Shown: in pieces, positions 15,589 to 23,462 of the stretch
How positions within the stretch are numbered: position 1 is the first letter of the stretch
How the letters are laid out: each line of letters opens with the position of its first letter
Assembly: GCF_000832305.1 (NCBI RefSeq)
Contig: NZ_CP010536.1
Location: 806,001-870,000, forward strand
Length of the DNA stretch: 64,000 nt
DNA from: Cupriavidus basilensis
GTDB lineage: Bacteria; Pseudomonadota; Gammaproteobacteria; Burkholderiales; Burkholderiaceae
Direction: 5' to 3'
Notes under the pieces: generated by a model
Told to the model about the DNA's origin: nothing
Database searches by the model: none
The model's input: only the letters and a program-made list of their open reading frames with translations
Program-made: the position numbers and the translations under genes

Positions 15589-16608
15589 ATGCATGCGGGT
15601 ATCGTCGAAGCCAGCTACGGCTCCGATCCGGTTGGCCTGGTCAGCGGCTTTCGCTTCCTGCCCGGCGAGCCGGGCCAGCCCATCGATTCCGCCGCGGCCG
15701 CCGCGTGGCTTGGGCAGCCCCCGCCGGGCGACGCGTTTCTCTGGCTGCACTTCAATCTGTCGCATAGCGCGTGCGAGCGCTGGCTCAAGGGCCAGCTCGA
15801 TCTGCCCGAGGGATTCTTCGAGGCCCTGCGCGAGGGTTCGCGCTCCACGCGCATCGAGCGCCTGGATACGGCGCTGCTCGCGGTGGTCAACGACGTGATC
15901 TACAACTTCGGCGTGGCCACCACCGATATCTCCACGCTGTGGGCCTGTGCCGACCGCCGCATCCTGGTGACAGCGCGCATGAAGCCGCTGCGCTCGGTTG
16001 ACCAGCTGCGCGCCTCGGTGCGCCAGGGCGAGCTGTTCCACACGCCATTGGCGCTGCTGGTGCATTTGCTGCGCGACCAGGCCGATGTGCTGGTGCGCAT
16101 CGTGCGCGAAACCAGCGTGACCGTGGACCAGGTCGAGGATCGCCTGCTCTCGCATCGTCTGCAAGGCAACCGCGCGGAGCTTGGCGCCATGCGCCGCGGC
16201 CTGGTGCGCTTGCAGCGGCTGCTCGCGCCCGAGCCTGGCGCGCTGTTCCGCCTGCTCAACCGGCCACCTGCCTGGCTGCAGGACCAGGACATCCAGGATC
16301 TGCGCTCCTCCACCGAGGAGTTCTCCCTGGTGCTGAGCGACCTGGCCGCGCTGGTCGAGCGCATCAAGCTGCTGCAGGAAGAGATCGCGGCCAAGCTCAA
16401 CGAGCAGACCAACCGCACGCTGTTTACGCTGACGCTGGTTACCGTGCTGGCGTTGCCGATCAACATTGTCGCCGGCTTCTTCGGCATGAATGTGGGCGGG
16501 ATTCCGCTGGCGGACCATCCGCACGGTTTCTGGGTGCTGGTGGTGCTGGTGGCCAGCTTCACCGTGCTGGCGGGGCGCTGGGCCTTCCGCAAGCAGGGCA
16601 GTTACTGA
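15589..16608 (+). CDS. zntB: CorA-family metal transporter, ZntB-like
   Basis: A 339-residue CorA/ZntB-type transporter. The N-terminal two thirds form the cytoplasmic funnel domain ending in a long helix (about 200-285), and two membrane helices close the protein (about 280-302 and 312-332). The pore signature GMN lies in FFGMNVGG between them. The start MHAGIVEASYGSDP and the overall length fit ZntB, reported to move Zn2+, rather than the Mg2+ transporter CorA. The frame is open upstream to 15496 through the hairpin, but the ATG at 15589 matches the family start. The next gene, ppk2, is 82 bp downstream. Confidence 0.88.
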   Translation: MHAGIVEASYGSDPVGLVSGFRFLPGEPGQPIDSAAAAAWLGQPPPGDAFLWLHFNLSHSACERWLKGQLDLPEGFFEALREGSRSTRIERLDTALLAVVNDVIYNFGVATTDISTLWACADRRILVTARMKPLRSVDQLRASVRQGELFHTPLALLVHLLRDQADVLVRIVRETSVTVDQVEDRLLSHRLQGNRAELGAMRRGLVRLQRLLAPEPGALFRLLNRPPAWLQDQDIQDLRSSTEEFSLVLSDLAALVERIKLLQEEIAAKLNEQTNRTLFTLTLVTVLALPINIVAGFFGMNVGGIPLADHPHGFWVLVVLVASFTVLAGRWAFRKQGSY

Positions 16609-16690
16609 GCGTGCGGGTGACCATTCACGGGCGCGTCACATTTTGCGGTTAGCCTGCCAGTCACCACGTTGCTGCGAACAGGAGTTAGCG

Positions 16691-17608
16691 ATGAGACCAG
16701 ACGAGAATGAGCTGATTCGGCGTATCCACCGCGAGGTGGCCGATCACTATGACGAAGAACTCGAACTGGAGCTGGAAGACCACCACGTCGATACGCTGTT
16801 CGGCGAAGCCGGCGGCGGCCTGGACGACGACGAGCGGGCCGCGCGGCGGCTTTACTTTCGCGAGCTGTTCCGGCTGCAGGGCGAACTGGTCAAGCTGCAA
16901 AGCTGGGTGGTGGAGACTGGCCACAAGGTCGTGATCCTGTTTGAGGGGCGCGACGCGGCCGGCAAAGGCGGCGTGATCAAGCGCATCACCCAGCGGCTCA
17001 ATCCGCGCGTGGCCCGGGTGGCGGCGCTGCCGGCGCCCAACGACCGCGAACGTACCCAGTGGTATTTCCAGCGCTATGTCTCGCACCTGCCGGCGGCGGG
17101 CGAGATCGTGCTGTTCGACCGCAGCTGGTACAACCGCGCTGGCGTGGAGCACGTGATGGGCTTTTGCACCGACGACCAGTACGAAGAGTTTTTCCGCTCG
17201 GTGCCGGAGTTCGAACGCATGCTGGTGCGCTCCGGCATCCAGGTGATCAAGTACTGGTTCTCGATCTCGGACGACGAGCAGCATCTGCGCTTTCTCTCCC
17301 GCATCCACGATCCGCTCAAGCAGTGGAAGCTCAGCCCGATGGATCTCGAATCCCGCCGGCGCTGGGAGGACTACACCCGCGCCAAGGAAATCATGCTGGA
17401 GCGCACGCATATCGACGAGGCGCCGTGGTGGGTGGTGCAGGCGGTCGACAAGAAAAAGGCGCGCCTCAATTGCATCCATCACCTGCTGCAGCAGATGCCT
17501 TACGAAGAGCGCGTGCAGCCGGCCGTGGTGCTGCCGCAGCGCGAGCGGCACGACGACTACTCGCGCCAGCCGGTGCCCGACGACATGATCGTGCCGGAAG
17601 TCTACTGA
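16691..17608 (+). CDS. ppk2: polyphosphate kinase 2 family
   Basis: A 305-residue single-domain PPK2, which transfers phosphate between polyphosphate and nucleoside di- or monophosphates. The Walker A loop FEGRDAAGKGG (84-94) and Walker B / lid FDRSWYNRAG (142-151) are intact, and YWFSISDDEQHLRFLSRIHDPLKQWKLSPMD is the family core. AGGAG lies 7 nt before the ATG. One-domain proteins of this length include NDP kinases (class I) and enzymes acting on NMPs; class cannot be set from motifs alone. C. necator is known to hold several PPK2 paralogues tied to its polyphosphate metabolism. Confidence 0.92.
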   Translation: MRPDENELIRRIHREVADHYDEELELELEDHHVDTLFGEAGGGLDDDERAARRLYFRELFRLQGELVKLQSWVVETGHKVVILFEGRDAAGKGGVIKRITQRLNPRVARVAALPAPNDRERTQWYFQRYVSHLPAAGEIVLFDRSWYNRAGVEHVMGFCTDDQYEEFFRSVPEFERMLVRSGIQVIKYWFSISDDEQHLRFLSRIHDPLKQWKLSPMDLESRRRWEDYTRAKEIMLERTHIDEAPWWVVQAVDKKKARLNCIHHLLQQMPYEERVQPAVVLPQRERHDDYSRQPVPDDMIVPEVY

Positions 17609-17680
17609 GCCTTCTTGTTCGCGCGCCGCGCGGCATGGCCTGTCCGCCGGGGCTGGCACGGATGCACAGCAGGTTTCGCC

Positions 17681-17727
17681 CTCGTTAACCTCGTTAAAGC
17701 TCTCGTTAAACCTCTCGTTAAAGCTCT
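17681..17727. repeat. four CTCGTTAA direct repeats
   Basis: CTCGTTAA occurs at 17681, 17690, 17702 and 17714, the last two pairs exactly 12 bp apart, followed by the related CTCTTGTT. The array lies about 85 bp upstream of the M30-like protease gene and could be a regulator-binding array. Confidence 0.7.
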
Positions 17728-17810
17728 TGTTCCGGATGCCGTTATTTGTGTGGCTTAGGGTTCTTGTGCCCAGGCCCGCATCCACAGAACAAGAATTGGA
17801 GCTTTAAAAC

Positions 17811-19478
17811 ATGAGGGGTCCTCTCTTGCGCCAACGCGCAGGCCTGCTCGCTGCCCTGCTGGCCGCGATGTCCGTCGCTGCCTGCGGTGGCGGCGGCGAC
17901 GCGCCGGCTGCCGCCCAGGCAACCGCGAGTCCTTCCGTGCCGGTCGCCAGCGCGCCCGTGCCGCCCACGCTGGCGCCGGCCTGCGGCGGCTGCAGCGCCG
18001 TGGATGCCAGTAATTACTCGGGTTCCGGCGTCGGCGTCTGGTCGGCCTCCAACACCACCGGTGCGCCCGCCGATGTGCCCGTTGCCATCGGCGGCGTGAA
18101 CGGCAAGGCCGTGACGCTGCTATACACGAACGGCGCCACGGCGCAGGCCATGCCGTCCGGCCTGTCGCTGTCGGTGATCCAGTCCGTGCTGGGCAACCTC
18201 TCGATTCAGTCGGTTTCCTCGGGGCAGGACGAACAAACGCTGCGCGACATTGCCGAGTTCAATCGCGCCGGCTGGGCGGCGCTGGCTGGCGGCAAGCAGG
18301 TGGCCAGCCTTTCCGAAATCGCGCCGCCACCGCCGCTCGCTTCCGTGCTCAACGATACCAAGAGCTGGTATCACACCGACGGCACGCGCCGCGCGGCCAC
18401 GCTGGTCAAGCAAGTGAGCACGGCAGACGCCACCACCGTCAACATCTGGGTGGAGACCACCGAGTCTGCGCCTGGCAAGGTTACCGGCGCCCTCGTCGAC
18501 ACGCTGGCTGCCGCCTTCGCCGGCGGCGGTGGCATCTACGACATGCTGACCTCGGTCGGCGGCCCGCTGTGGGGCCCGCACAGCTACAACAACCTTATCT
18601 CCGGCAGCGGCCAGCCGGTGGATATCGTGGTGCTCAACTTCGACCACAACAGCGCGCCATTCGGCACCGTGGGCTATTTCTGGGGCCTGCACAACCTGAA
18701 GGCCACCTCGGATGCGCGCAGCAACGAGTCGCTGTCGCTCTATCTCGATTCCGAGACCCTATACCTGGGCGGCACCGAAGGCCTGAAGTCGATGAAGATG
18801 ACGATGGCGCACGAGGGGATGCATATGCAGAACTTCTACCGCCGCGGCGTCAAGGCCGGCCAGCAGTACGCATTTGACAGCTGGCTGGAAGAAATGTCCG
18901 CGATGATGATGGAGGACTTCGCCAGCCAGACCATCGACCCCACCTACAACGCGATCCGCGACGTGCGCTTCAGGGACTACGTGAGCTACGGCAACGGCAA
19001 CTTCAACTGCAATATGCTGAACTTCACCGGCTTCGGCGCCACCTGCGAGAGCTATTCGGTGTCGGGCAGCTTCGGCGGCTTCCTGGACCGGCAACTTGGC
19101 CTGGCCTTCTACAAGGACTTGCTGGGCCGGACTTCCAGCGCGGACTCGAAGACCGTGCTCGACCAGGCCATCAAGGCCGCGCGCCCGGACTCCGGCTTCA
19201 GCCAGGAACTGCTGCGCTGGAGCGTCACCAGCAATTCGCTGATGCCGGCCGCGACGTCGCCGGCGCGTTACGGCTACCCGGCCCGTGTCGATGGCGGCTT
19301 TACGCTCCCGCTGATCGATCCGGACCTGTTCCGCGCCTTGCGCAAGCTGCCGGTGGCCGTGCCCGCCACGCTGCAGCCGTACGGCAGTTTCCCCGTGGTT
19401 CGCAGCAATGTGGGCGCCGCCTTCAGCGAGACCGTGCGCGTGCCTGCTGGCGCCACGCTATCCGTCGTGGTGTACTGA
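17811..19478 (+). CDS. M30-like zinc metallopeptidase lipoprotein
   Basis: A 555-residue exported lipoprotein: signal peptide with lipobox VAAC (Cys25), a Gly/Ala/Pro/Ser linker to about residue 60, then a large domain. It has a zinc-peptidase motif H334-E335-G-M-H338 in MAHEGMHMQNFYRRG, and a downstream glutamate in SWLEEMSAMMMEDF that could be the third metal ligand, as in gluzincins. This arrangement fits the M30 (hyicolysin) family, typical of secreted metallopeptidases. The domain also holds CNMLNFTGFGATC, a probable disulfide. It is likely tethered to the outer membrane; the substrate is unknown. A small lipoprotein gene follows 90 bp downstream. Confidence 0.75.
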   Translation: MRGPLLRQRAGLLAALLAAMSVAACGGGGDAPAAAQATASPSVPVASAPVPPTLAPACGGCSAVDASNYSGSGVGVWSASNTTGAPADVPVAIGGVNGKAVTLLYTNGATAQAMPSGLSLSVIQSVLGNLSIQSVSSGQDEQTLRDIAEFNRAGWAALAGGKQVASLSEIAPPPPLASVLNDTKSWYHTDGTRRAATLVKQVSTADATTVNIWVETTESAPGKVTGALVDTLAAAFAGGGGIYDMLTSVGGPLWGPHSYNNLISGSGQPVDIVVLNFDHNSAPFGTVGYFWGLHNLKATSDARSNESLSLYLDSETLYLGGTEGLKSMKMTMAHEGMHMQNFYRRGVKAGQQYAFDSWLEEMSAMMMEDFASQTIDPTYNAIRDVRFRDYVSYGNGNFNCNMLNFTGFGATCESYSVSGSFGGFLDRQLGLAFYKDLLGRTSSADSKTVLDQAIKAARPDSGFSQELLRWSVTSNSLMPAATSPARYGYPARVDGGFTLPLIDPDLFRALRKLPVAVPATLQPYGSFPVVRSNVGAAFSETVRVPAGATLSVVVY

Positions 19479-19520
19479 ACGCGCTAAGCGCAGGCTCGCC
19501 GGATCTTCCTCCGGCGGCTC

Positions 19521-19545
19521 CCGGGCGGCGATGTTCGCCGCCCGG
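19521..19545 (+). terminator. hairpin after the M30-like gene
   Basis: A perfect 11-bp GC-rich stem (19521-19531 and 19535-19545, loop TGT) followed by CCTTG lies 42 bp after the protease stop. T residues are few, so it is a weak terminator candidate. Confidence 0.55.
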
Positions 19546-19567
19546 CCTTGTCGATCCAACAAACCTC

Positions 19568-19891
19568 ATGCGCCGAATCCTGCCCCTGATTGCTGCCCTG
19601 TCCGTTGTGCTGGCCGCGTGTGTGCACGCGGTGCCGGCCGGGCGGTCCATCGCCTTGACTGGCACGGTGATGGTCAAGGGCAGCGCCCTGTTCCAGCAGC
19701 CGGTGCTGGTCACCGCCGATGGCGAGGCATGGGTGCTGGAGAAATTCCCTGTCGGCGAGGCCGAGGCGTTGCGCGACCGCAAGGTGGCCGTGACCGGCAC
19801 CGTGCTGCGCGCAAACCAGCCCGGCACGTGGGCACCGGCCATCCACGTCGAGCGGATCGAGGCCGTGCCGGACGACGCGCCTGCGCGCTAG
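19568..19891 (+). CDS. small putative lipoprotein
   Basis: A 107-residue protein with a signal peptide ending in lipobox LAAC (Cys18) and a beta-rich mature part (ALTGTVMVKGSALFQQPVLVTADGEAWVLEKF...) that resembles a small OB-like barrel; the phrase KVAVTGTVLRA supports this. I do not recognise a defined family. It is convergent with fdsR, whose stop is 21 bp further on. Confidence 0.65.
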   Translation: MRRILPLIAALSVVLAACVHAVPAGRSIALTGTVMVKGSALFQQPVLVTADGEAWVLEKFPVGEAEALRDRKVAVTGTVLRANQPGTWAPAIHVERIEAVPDDAPAR

Positions 19892-19912
19892 GCCCGGCTA
19901 GCGCCAGCCTGG

Positions 19913-21010
19913 TCAGCCGCTCGGGCCCACGCGCTCGGGGAACGCCTCTTCCAGCGTCAAGACCGTGCCGGTCAGGCTACCGTCATAGCCGGGCAGGGCA
20001 TCCACCACCTGGCGGAAACCGGCGCTCCTGAGTGCCGCCACGGCGCCGGCCAGCGCCGGGCTCTGCAGGCGCTCCCGCTCGATCACAAAGAAGTACCGTT
20101 CCTTGAGCACCGGCACGAAATCCAGCCCGAAGCGGCGCGCCGCCGTCTCCACGCCGAACCCCGCATCCGCCATGCCGCTGCCGATATAGGCGGCCACCGC
20201 GGCATGGGTGAACTCGCCATTGCTGTACCCCTCGATGCGCCCGCTGTCGATGCCGCGCGCCTTGAGCATCAGGTCCAGCAGCAGCCGCGTGCCGGAACCG
20301 GTCTGGCGGTTGACGAAGCGCACGTCGGCGCGGCAGAGGTCTTGCAGCGTGGTGACCTGCTTCGGGTTGCCGGGGCGCACGAAGATGCCTTGCGAGCGCA
20401 CCGCGAGCTGGATCAGGCAATGGGTCTGCGGACGGATCCATGTGGCAAAGCTCGCCAGCATGTCCCGCTCGAATTCGCCGATCGGCACATGGAAGCCGGC
20501 AATATCGCAGGCACCTTGCGCAAGTGCTGCAACCGCCTCAAGACTGCCGCAGTACTTCAGGTCGTGGCGCACCCGGTGTGCATCCAGGAAATCATGCAGC
20601 GCCGCCACCGCGAAGCCATGGCTGGCGTGCAGGCGCAGCGTGGTGCCGGGTTGGTCCGCCAGCTTCTTCAGTTCGATTTCCAGCTCCGAGGCCAGGCTTT
20701 CCAGCGTGGGAGACAGCCGCGCGGCAATGCGCTTGCTGGCCCACACCAGTTGCTGCGCCAGCGGCGACAGCGCGCTGCCGCGCCCACGGGTCTTGTCGAT
20801 CAGCGCGCCGCCGAACAGGGTTTGCGCGTCGCGCAGGATGCCCCAGGCGTAGCGGTAGGACAGGCCGGTCGCCTGCGCCGACTGGCTGATGCTGCCTGTG
20901 CTTTCAATATGCCCGAGCAAGGTGACCAGGCGGGACACGTCAAGTGGGGCGCCGGCGGCATCGCTGTCGTCGCGGATTTGGAGGTGGGGCTGGATCGAGA
21001 TGCGAATCAT
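19913..21010 (-). CDS. fdsR: FdsR, regulator of the formate dehydrogenase operon
   Basis: A 365-residue regulator with an N-terminal ModE/LysR-like winged helix (about 20-95: LLGHIESTGSISQSAQATGLSYRYAWGILRD) and a C-terminal periplasmic-binding-protein-like domain (about 110-340; compare FVNRQTGSGTRLLLDLML). This is the plan of one-component molybdate- or metabolite-sensing regulators. The gene is divergent from fdsG, as is fdsR in C. necator, where FdsR both activates and represses the fds operon. The first of two matching palindromes covers its own start codon, which suggests autoregulation. Confidence 0.88.
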   Translation of the reverse strand: MIRISIQPHLQIRDDSDAAGAPLDVSRLVTLLGHIESTGSISQSAQATGLSYRYAWGILRDAQTLFGGALIDKTRGRGSALSPLAQQLVWASKRIAARLSPTLESLASELEIELKKLADQPGTTLRLHASHGFAVAALHDFLDAHRVRHDLKYCGSLEAVAALAQGACDIAGFHVPIGEFERDMLASFATWIRPQTHCLIQLAVRSQGIFVRPGNPKQVTTLQDLCRADVRFVNRQTGSGTRLLLDLMLKARGIDSGRIEGYSNGEFTHAAVAAYIGSGMADAGFGVETAARRFGLDFVPVLKERYFFVIERERLQSPALAGAVAALRSAGFRQVVDALPGYDGSLTGTVLTLEEAFPERVGPSG

Positions 21011-21028
21011 ATGAGAAAAATAGCATAT
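21009..21028. promoter_or_regulatory. palindrome O1, probable FdsR operator
   Basis: ATATG, a 10-bp A-rich spacer ending AATAG, then CATAT form an inverted repeat that overlaps the fdsR ATG (21010-21008). An identical architecture recurs at 21150-21169. A site over the start codon would allow repression of fdsR itself. Confidence 0.65.
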
Positions 21029-21056
21029 TGCTCGAACGCGGCCAACTGCCTATAGT
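21028..21056 (+). promoter_or_regulatory. candidate fds promoter
   Basis: TTGCTC (21028-21033), 17 bp, then TATAGT (21051-21056) form a fair sigma-70 promoter pointing to fdsG, right beside palindrome O1. A second -10-like TATAAA overlaps O2 (21167-21172). Which is used is not decidable by reading. Confidence 0.4.
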
Positions 21057-21149
21057 CCGCTCGAAGAGGCATAGCACCCGCTAAAAGCGCATTTGGAGCG
21101 CGCCTGGCTGGCCAGGTGAGATGGGGAATGCCCGTTCAGAGCCCCCAAT

Positions 21150-21169
21150 ATATGAAAAAAATAGCATAT
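21150..21169. promoter_or_regulatory. palindrome O2, probable FdsR operator
   Basis: A second ATATG-N10-CATAT palindrome whose spacer differs from O1 at one base only. It lies 141 bp from O1 and 140 bp upstream of fdsG. The near identity of two AT-rich sites in GC-rich DNA strongly suggests one protein binds both. Confidence 0.65.
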
Positions 21170-21308
21170 AAAGCGGTCGCCGCAACACGGTGTGCCGCGC
21201 CCCGCAGCCAATCCTGGCAAGACGCGCAAGCCAATGCGCCACAACGTCTGCCGCCGGCCTTGCGCTTGAGCGCTTGCGCCGGCCCGAGCTGCGCCACCAG
21301 GAGACTCG

Positions 21309-21824
21309 ATGTCTGATTCCGCCGCCAAGCCAGCCGCCAGCGCCGTGCGCGACCCGGTCGCCCGTATCGTGGCCGCCCGCCACGAGATGCCGGGCGCCTT
21401 GCTGCCCATCCTCCACGAGATCCAGGACACGGTAGGCTATGTGCCCGCCGACGCCTTGCCCGAGATTGCCCGCGCGCTCAACCTGTCGCGTGCCGAGGTG
21501 CATGGCGTGGTCACCTTCTATCACCACTTTCGCGACAGCAAGCCGGGCCGGCACGTGGTGCAGGTATGCCGCGCGGAAGCGTGCCAGTCGGTTGGCAGCG
21601 ATGCCCTTGCCGCGCACGCCGAGCGCGCGCTGGGCTGCGGATTCCATGAAACCACCGCCGATGGCGCGTTCACGCTGGAGCCGGTGTATTGCCTCGGCCA
21701 GTGCGCCTGCGGCCCGGCCGTGATGATCGACGGGGCGCTGGCTGGCCGTGTCACGCCGCAGCGCTTCGATACGCTGATCAAAGCCTGCGCGGACGTGGCT
21801 GTCGGGCAGGAGGTGCAAGCATGA
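21309..21824 (+). CDS. fdsG: NAD-dependent formate dehydrogenase gamma subunit
   Basis: A 171-residue subunit homologous to NuoE of complex I. It carries one [2Fe-2S] cluster with cysteine pattern CRAEAC (about 95-100) and CLGQCAC (about 130-136), and the NuoE-like start RIVAARHEMPGALLPILHEIQDTVGYVP. In the FdsABG enzyme it passes electrons between FdsA and the FdsB flavin. It opens the fds operon about 300 bp downstream of divergent fdsR, and its stop overlaps the fdsB start by four bases (ATGA), so the two are translationally coupled. Confidence 0.96.
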   Translation: MSDSAAKPAASAVRDPVARIVAARHEMPGALLPILHEIQDTVGYVPADALPEIARALNLSRAEVHGVVTFYHHFRDSKPGRHVVQVCRAEACQSVGSDALAAHAERALGCGFHETTADGAFTLEPVYCLGQCACGPAVMIDGALAGRVTPQRFDTLIKACADVAVGQEVQA

Positions 21825-23374
21825 GCATCACCGTGTTCGTACCCCGCGATTCCAGCGCGCTGGCCATGGGCGCCGATGCGGTGGCCCGCGCCATCGCGCG
21901 TGAGGCCGCGGCGCGTGGCGCCAGCATCGAACTGGTGCGCAACGGCTCGCGCGGCATGTTCTGGCTTGAGCCGCTGGTTGAAGTGCAGACCACCGCCGGA
22001 CGCGTGGCCTACGGGCCGGTTACCCCCGAAGATGTCGCCGCGCTGTTCGATGCCGGCTTCCTGGCTGGTGGCGCGCATGCGCTGGCGCTTGGACTCACCG
22101 AGGAAATCCCGTTCCTCAAGGGGCAGGAGCGCTTGACCTTTGCCCGCATGGGCATCACCGATCCGCTCTCGCTTGCCGACTACATCGCACACGATGGCTA
22201 TGCCGGCCTGACCCGCGCGCTGACGCTGGACGGCGCGCAGATCGTGCAGGAAGTGACCGACTCCGGCCTGCGCGGGCGCGGGGGCGCGGCGTTTCCCACG
22301 GGCATCAAGTGGCAGACGGTGCACCAGGCGCAGTCGCCCATCAAGTACGTGGTCTGCAATGCCGATGAAGGCGACTCCGGCACCTTCTCCGACCGCATGG
22401 TGATGGAAGGCGACCCGTTCATGCTGATCGAAGGCATGACCATCGCCGGCCTCGCTGTCGGCGCGGAGCATGGCTATATCTACGTGCGCTCTGAATACCC
22501 GCACGCCATCGCCGTGCTGGAATCCGCCATCGGCATCGCGCAGGCGGCCGGCTGGCTGGGCGACGATCTGCGCGGCAGCGGCCGGCGCTTCCGGCTGGAC
22601 GTGCGCAAGGGCGCCGGCGCCTATGTCTGCGGCGAGGAAACCGCGCTGCTGGAAAGCCTGGAGGGCAAGCGCGGCGTGGTGCGCGCCAAGCCGCCGCTGC
22701 CGGCCATCGAAGGGCTGTTCGGCAAGCCCACCATCATCAACAACGTGATCTCGCTGGCCACCGTGCCGGTGATCCTCGCGCGCGGCGCACAGTTCTATCG
22801 CGACTTCGGCATGGGCCGCTCGCGCGGCACGCTGCCGTTCCAGATCGCCGGCAATGTGCGCCAGGGCGGGCTGGTGGAGAAAGCCTTCGGCGTGACCCTG
22901 CGCGAACTGCTCGAGGGCTACGGCCAGGGCACGCGCAGCGCGCGGCCTATCCGCGCGGTGCAGGTGGGCGGCCCGCTGGGCGCGTACCTGCCGGTGTCGC
23001 GGCTGGATACGCCGATGGACTACGAAGCCTTCGCTGCGTTCGGCGCGGTGCTGGGGCATGGCGGCATCGTGGTGTTCGACGACACTGTCGACATGGCCAG
23101 GCAAGCCCGCTACGCGATGGAGTTCTGCGCCATCGAATCCTGCGGCAAGTGCACGCCGTGCCGGATCGGCTCCACGCGCGGCGTCGAGGTGATCGACAAG
23201 ATCATCGCGGGCGACCAGCCGGTGAAGCACGTCAAGCTGGTGCGCGACCTGTGCGACACCATGCTGGGCGGATCGCTGTGCGCCATGGGCGGCATGACGC
23301 CGTACCCGGTGCTGTCGGCGCTGGACGCATTCCCGGAAGACTTTGGCGTGGCAGTGCCGGCCAAAGCAGCCTGA
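21821..23374 (+). CDS. fdsB: NAD-dependent formate dehydrogenase beta subunit
   Basis: A 517-residue subunit homologous to NuoF, the site where NAD+ is reduced. It binds FMN and NADH through RGRGGAAFPTGIKW (about 150-163) and GAGAYVCGEETALL (about 266-279), and one [4Fe-4S] cluster through ESCGKCTPCRIG plus a later Cys (about 435-485). A thioredoxin-like N-terminal domain (about 1-85) resembles NuoE and is usual in FdsB. Soluble formate dehydrogenase turns formate plus NAD+ into CO2 plus NADH, feeding autotrophic growth in Cupriavidus. Spacing to fdsA is 88 bp. Confidence 0.96.
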   Translation: MSITVFVPRDSSALAMGADAVARAIAREAAARGASIELVRNGSRGMFWLEPLVEVQTTAGRVAYGPVTPEDVAALFDAGFLAGGAHALALGLTEEIPFLKGQERLTFARMGITDPLSLADYIAHDGYAGLTRALTLDGAQIVQEVTDSGLRGRGGAAFPTGIKWQTVHQAQSPIKYVVCNADEGDSGTFSDRMVMEGDPFMLIEGMTIAGLAVGAEHGYIYVRSEYPHAIAVLESAIGIAQAAGWLGDDLRGSGRRFRLDVRKGAGAYVCGEETALLESLEGKRGVVRAKPPLPAIEGLFGKPTIINNVISLATVPVILARGAQFYRDFGMGRSRGTLPFQIAGNVRQGGLVEKAFGVTLRELLEGYGQGTRSARPIRAVQVGGPLGAYLPVSRLDTPMDYEAFAAFGAVLGHGGIVVFDDTVDMARQARYAMEFCAIESCGKCTPCRIGSTRGVEVIDKIIAGDQPVKHVKLVRDLCDTMLGGSLCAMGGMTPYPVLSALDAFPEDFGVAVPAKAA

Positions 23375-23462
23375 GCGTAGCGCCTCGGCCTATCGAACCG
23401 GCGCTGCCACTGCGCCACTCTGAATCACCAGTATGCGGCCCAGGCCGCAGCGGGAGCCCGCC

